Assembly: GCA_035399845.1 (NCBI GenBank)
Contig: DAOPJV010000022.1
Location: 1-64,000 of the forward strand
Source of the DNA: ECT2AJA-110-A sp035399845
GTDB lineage: Bacteria > Planctomycetota > Phycisphaerae > UBA1845 > UTPLA1
Direction: 5' to 3'
Length of the DNA stretch: 64,000 nucleotides
In this document: positions 61,316 through 64,000 of the stretch, piece after piece
Numbering within the stretch: the first letter of the stretch is position 1
Layout of the letters: each line of letters opens with the position of its first letter
The notes under the pieces: generated by a model
The model's input: only the letters and a program-made list of their open reading frames with translations
Databases searched by the model: none
What the model was told of the DNA's origin: nothing
Position numbers and translations under genes: made by a program

Positions 61316-62470
61316 TCAGACCGCCCTGAAACAACTGACGATATCGCGTCGCGACGCCCGCCACGCCGGCGCCACGCCGGCCAGCAGGCCGACGCCCGCC
61401 GCAATCAGGACCGCGAGCGCCATCGTCGTCGGCGCGGCGGCAATCGGAATGGACTGGCTTTCCACCGACAGGGCCAGGGCCGACCGCGACAGGAACAGCC
61501 ACGCCAGTCCGCTCCCGATCGCCGCGCCCGCCGTACTCAGAACCACAGCCTCGCTCATCAGCAATCTCGCGATGAGATGACTCCTGAAGCCGAGCGTCTG
61601 CAGGATTGCGTGATCCCGTATCCGATCCTGCACGCTCAGCACGATCGCGTTCCCGATCAACGCCAGGGCCGCGGCCAGGCATCCCCATCCCAGCCAGCGC
61701 ATGAACCCGACAATCTCGATCGCGTCGGCGGCCGCCCGTGCAACGAACGCCTTTTCCGGGCTCGTCTTCGTCGGTTCCTGGGCCGCCGCAAACATCGCGT
61801 CGATCGCGCTCGCGGCGCTGTCCAGCGTCTCCGGCGACGTGACACTGACGTTGAACTGCGTCACGATTCCGCCCGCGCGGCTGTCGGAGGCGAACTGGAG
61901 AAAGTCGAGCTGAACGTAGGCCACGTTCTGATCCGACGCCAATGACGAACGAATGATCCCCGCCACGTAAACCGTGATGCCGGCCGCCTCAAATCGGTCT
62001 CCCACATGCAGGCCACGTCGCCTCGCCAGCGTCTCCCCCAGGAGCGCCGCGTCGCTGCGCTTCTCCCACTCCGACAATGAACCTGCGATCACCTCCAGGC
62101 GCGGTGCGAAGCTCCGAATGAAGTCCTCCTGCGGTACACCCCGAAACGTCACGACATCCAGACTCGTTCGACAGTTGCTGACGACGATTTTGATCGGGAC
62201 GACGGAAACAACGCCGTCGATTCGCTCGATCTGGCGCGCGTATGACTGCGGCATCCGGCTCGTAAACGGGCAATAGCGATCCTTGCGATAGACGACGAGT
62301 GTCGTGTCCGTCGCGCGCGTCGTCGTGGCCGCATCGACGCCTTCCTGCATCGCCTGGACGGCTGAAAACAGGAACATGGCGACAGCCACGCCGGTGACAG
62401 TCAGGCCGCTGCGCATGCGCGCTCGCCACAGCTGCCTGAACACGAGCGGGAACATCCGCGGCGCAATCAT
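61316..62470 (-). CDS. ABC transporter permease, MacB/FtsX type (first permease)
   Basis: A 384-residue protein with the same layout as its neighbour: membrane segment about 20-40, extracytoplasmic domain, three C-terminal segments, and RDHAILQTLGFRSH as coupling loop. Its ATG overlaps the ATPase stop (ATGA). Two permeases instead of one MacB protein with a fused ATPase is the LolCDE-like organisation. Confidence 0.9.
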   Translation of the reverse strand: MIAPRMFPLVFRQLWRARMRSGLTVTGVAVAMFLFSAVQAMQEGVDAATTTRATDTTLVVYRKDRYCPFTSRMPQSYARQIERIDGVVSVVPIKIVVSNCRTSLDVVTFRGVPQEDFIRSFAPRLEVIAGSLSEWEKRSDAALLGETLARRRGLHVGDRFEAAGITVYVAGIIRSSLASDQNVAYVQLDFLQFASDSRAGGIVTQFNVSVTSPETLDSAASAIDAMFAAAQEPTKTSPEKAFVARAAADAIEIVGFMRWLGWGCLAAALALIGNAIVLSVQDRIRDHAILQTLGFRSHLIARLLMSEAVVLSTAGAAIGSGLAWLFLSRSALALSVESQSIPIAAAPTTMALAVLIAAGVGLLAGVAPAWRASRRDIVSCFRAV

Positions 62471-63168
62471 GAGGCGCCTCCCGCGACGACCGCCGAACTC
62501 TCAATCAGCCGCCCCTTCTCCAGATGCAGCGTTTTGTGCGCCACCGACGCGACGAACGCGTCATGCGTCACGATGACCATCGTCTTGCCCAGTTCCTCGT
62601 TCAGCCGGGCCAGCAGCGCCATGATCGCCTGGGCGCTGGCGGCATCCAGGTCGCCGGTCGGCTCATCGGCCACAACGATTCGCGGGTCCGTGACAATCGC
62701 GCGTGCGATGGCCACACGCTGCTCCTGGCCGCCCGACAACTGGCGCGGAAAGTGATCCCGCCGATCGGCGATCCCGACGAGCTCCATCGCCAGCGAGACA
62801 CGTTCGTGCCGCGTCCGGCGGTTCATCCGATGCAGCAGCAGCGGCAACTCAACGTTCTCGTATGCCGTCAGCGTCGGCACAAGGTTGTACAACTGAAAAA
62901 TGTAGCCGACGTATTCGCTTCGCCACGCCGCCAGCCTGCTTCTCGACAGTTCGAAGAGGTCGTGCCCATCGATCACAAGGCGTCCCGACGTCTGCCGATC
63001 GATGCCCGCGATCAGGTTCAGCAGTGTTGACTTACCGCTTCCGGAAGGTCCCATCAGGGCGAGAAATTCGCCCGACTCAACGTCGAGGTCGAGGTCCGCC
63101 AGCGGCGTGATCTTTGTGTCACCTTTCGCGTAGGTGCGCGTCAGGCTGCGACATTCAATGAGCGCCAT
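62467..63168 (-). CDS. ABC transporter ATPase, MacB/LolD type
   Basis: A 233-residue ATPase. Walker A is GPSGSGKST (about 42-50), signature LSGGQEQRVAIARA, Walker B IVVADEPTGDLD, and the switch His in VIVTHD. The start MALIEC follows AAGGAG and overlaps the end of the adaptor gene by 14 nt. Energises the two permeases. Confidence 0.95.
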   Translation of the reverse strand: MALIECRSLTRTYAKGDTKITPLADLDLDVESGEFLALMGPSGSGKSTLLNLIAGIDRQTSGRLVIDGHDLFELSRSRLAAWRSEYVGYIFQLYNLVPTLTAYENVELPLLLHRMNRRTRHERVSLAMELVGIADRRDHFPRQLSGGQEQRVAIARAIVTDPRIVVADEPTGDLDAASAQAIMALLARLNEELGKTMVIVTHDAFVASVAHKTLHLEKGRLIESSAVVAGGAS

Positions 63169-64000
63169 CGCGACTCTCCTTCGCTTCGGAAATGACTCGA
63201 ATCGCCTCACCCTCTGACAGGTCGTCTGGCGCATCGACGATGACACGATCGCCGATACGCAGGTGACCACTGACCTCCACATAGCCGTCCTGTGTCTCTC
63301 GCCCCGCCCTCACGCTGACGCGCCGCGACGCCCCTGCGACGGTATCCGCGATCCAGACGAAGGCGTCGCCGGAACGATCGGATACCGCGCCTCTCGGAAC
63401 ATACAGAACGCGCCCCCCTGTCCTGCGCGTCGCATCCGATCCGGCCGCGTCGCCCGTAAATCGCACCCTTGCGAGCATTTCCGGCTTCAGGTCGCGCGTC
63501 GGATCCTCGATCGCGACCTTCATCTGCAGCGTGTTCTTCTGCACATCCGCCTGGTGAACCACACGCGTGATACGCCCCTTGAACACCTGATCCGGCAGCA
63601 CATTGACAATGACCTCCGCAGGATGGCCCACAGCGACTTTCGCCGCGTCGGCCAGGGGAACATCGACGCGCACCTGGAGTTTCTCCGGGTCGTACAGTTG
63701 AATCGCCTGCGCCGACTGCGGGTTGTCCATCCCGAGCATCAGCTTTGCGCCCGGCGCGACCAATCTCGCCATCACCACGCCATTCGCGGCCGAACGAATC
63801 TCCATCCGTTCAAGCGCCAATGCGGCCTTGTCTCGCAGCGCCCGGGTCCGCGCCAGGGACGCCTCCGCCCGGCGCACCATGGCGGCTGTTTCCGTCAGCG
63901 CCCGCCTGTCCGCAATTCGCAATTCGAGCTGCTCGCGGGCCGCCGCCAGGTCCGCCTCGATTCCTGCTATCTGAGCGATCAGAATCGCCTCTCGCAGACG
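63155..64000 (-). CDS. periplasmic adaptor (HlyD/MacA-like), 5' part missing
   Basis: Partial: 281 codons to the right edge remain open with no start in view. The visible part contains an alpha-helical hairpin (about REAILIAQIAGIEADLAAAR to ALRDKAALALERM), a lipoyl-like half motif (IRSAANGVVMARL), a beta-barrel and a membrane-proximal domain. The order adaptor, ATPase, two permeases is that of MacAB-type efflux. Substrate unknown. The outer-membrane partner is not in the window. Confidence 0.9.
   Translation of the reverse strand, partial: RLREAILIAQIAGIEADLAAAREQLELRIADRRALTETAAMVRRAEASLARTRALRDKAALALERMEIRSAANGVVMARLVAPGAKLMLGMDNPQSAQAIQLYDPEKLQVRVDVPLADAAKVAVGHPAEVIVNVLPDQVFKGRITRVVHQADVQKNTLQMKVAIEDPTRDLKPEMLARVRFTGDAAGSDATRRTGGRVLYVPRGAVSDRSGDAFVWIADTVAGASRRVSVRAGRETQDGYVEVSGHLRIGDRVIVDAPDDLSEGEAIRVISEAKESRDGAH

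Overview
The window is GC-rich and gene-dense and looks like a chromosomal fragment of a planctomycete, probably Phycisphaerae-like. The lineage signs are secreted proteins with Cys/Asp stalks (DCNGNGVPDDC type), zinc ribbons of the CxxCGYDLRG type, dockerin-like C-termini, a PEP-CTERM-like secreted protein, many SD-less or GTG/TTG starts, and intergenic palindromic repeats. A run of exactly 100 Ns (50476-50575) shows it is a scaffolded assembly. The lineage call is inference; no rRNA or tRNA gene was seen.

Layout: 0.1-9 kb holds surface and secreted functions (double beta-propeller protein, GH78 rhamnosidase, VWA lipoprotein), then a cluster of small palindromes (7.5-9.2 kb). 9.2-19.1 kb holds hutI, a secreted endonuclease I with lamin-tail-like repeats, two tandem PAS-HD-GYP proteins, a GNAT enzyme, ribH, a methyltransferase and an Asp-box (sialidase-like) protein. 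19.2-29.2 kb holds a CBS protein, mcsA-mcsB, a queD operon with two membrane proteins, an S46 dipeptidyl-peptidase and a Dus enzyme. 29.3-37.3 kb holds a hydrolase, hslU, an Mrp-type ATPase, a rubrerythrin-like protein, an FHA protein, a HemW-like radical SAM protein and a thioesterase.

37.6-43.5 kb is the most unusual gene block. anmK and murQ, two consecutive steps of anhydro-MurNAc recycling, are the first and last genes of one minus-strand run. Between them lie four paralogous zinc-ribbon membrane proteins, joined by ATGA/TTGA overlaps at three of the five junctions and a further short gap at a fourth. 43.8-50.3 kb holds a third HD-GYP protein, mnmA, several small hypothetical proteins and an MFS-PlsC fusion.

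50.3-55 kb is rich in a second family of palindromic repeats whose arms differ between copies but stay complementary. It also holds a PEP-CTERM-like gene whose end lies in a repeat, and the conserved dnaX-ybaB-recR cluster. dnaX carries an A9 run with stops in both shifted frames, as expected for tau/gamma production. 56-64 kb holds a secreted parallel beta-helix protein with a dockerin-like tail, a cupin, and a MacAB-like efflux operon (adaptor, ATPase, two permeases, lipoprotein) that runs off the right edge.

Two general patterns stand out. Several genes without a Shine-Dalgarno site have a -10-like hexamer 6-8 nt before the start codon, suggesting leaderless mRNAs. Strong GC hairpins without U-tracts lie at several gene ends.
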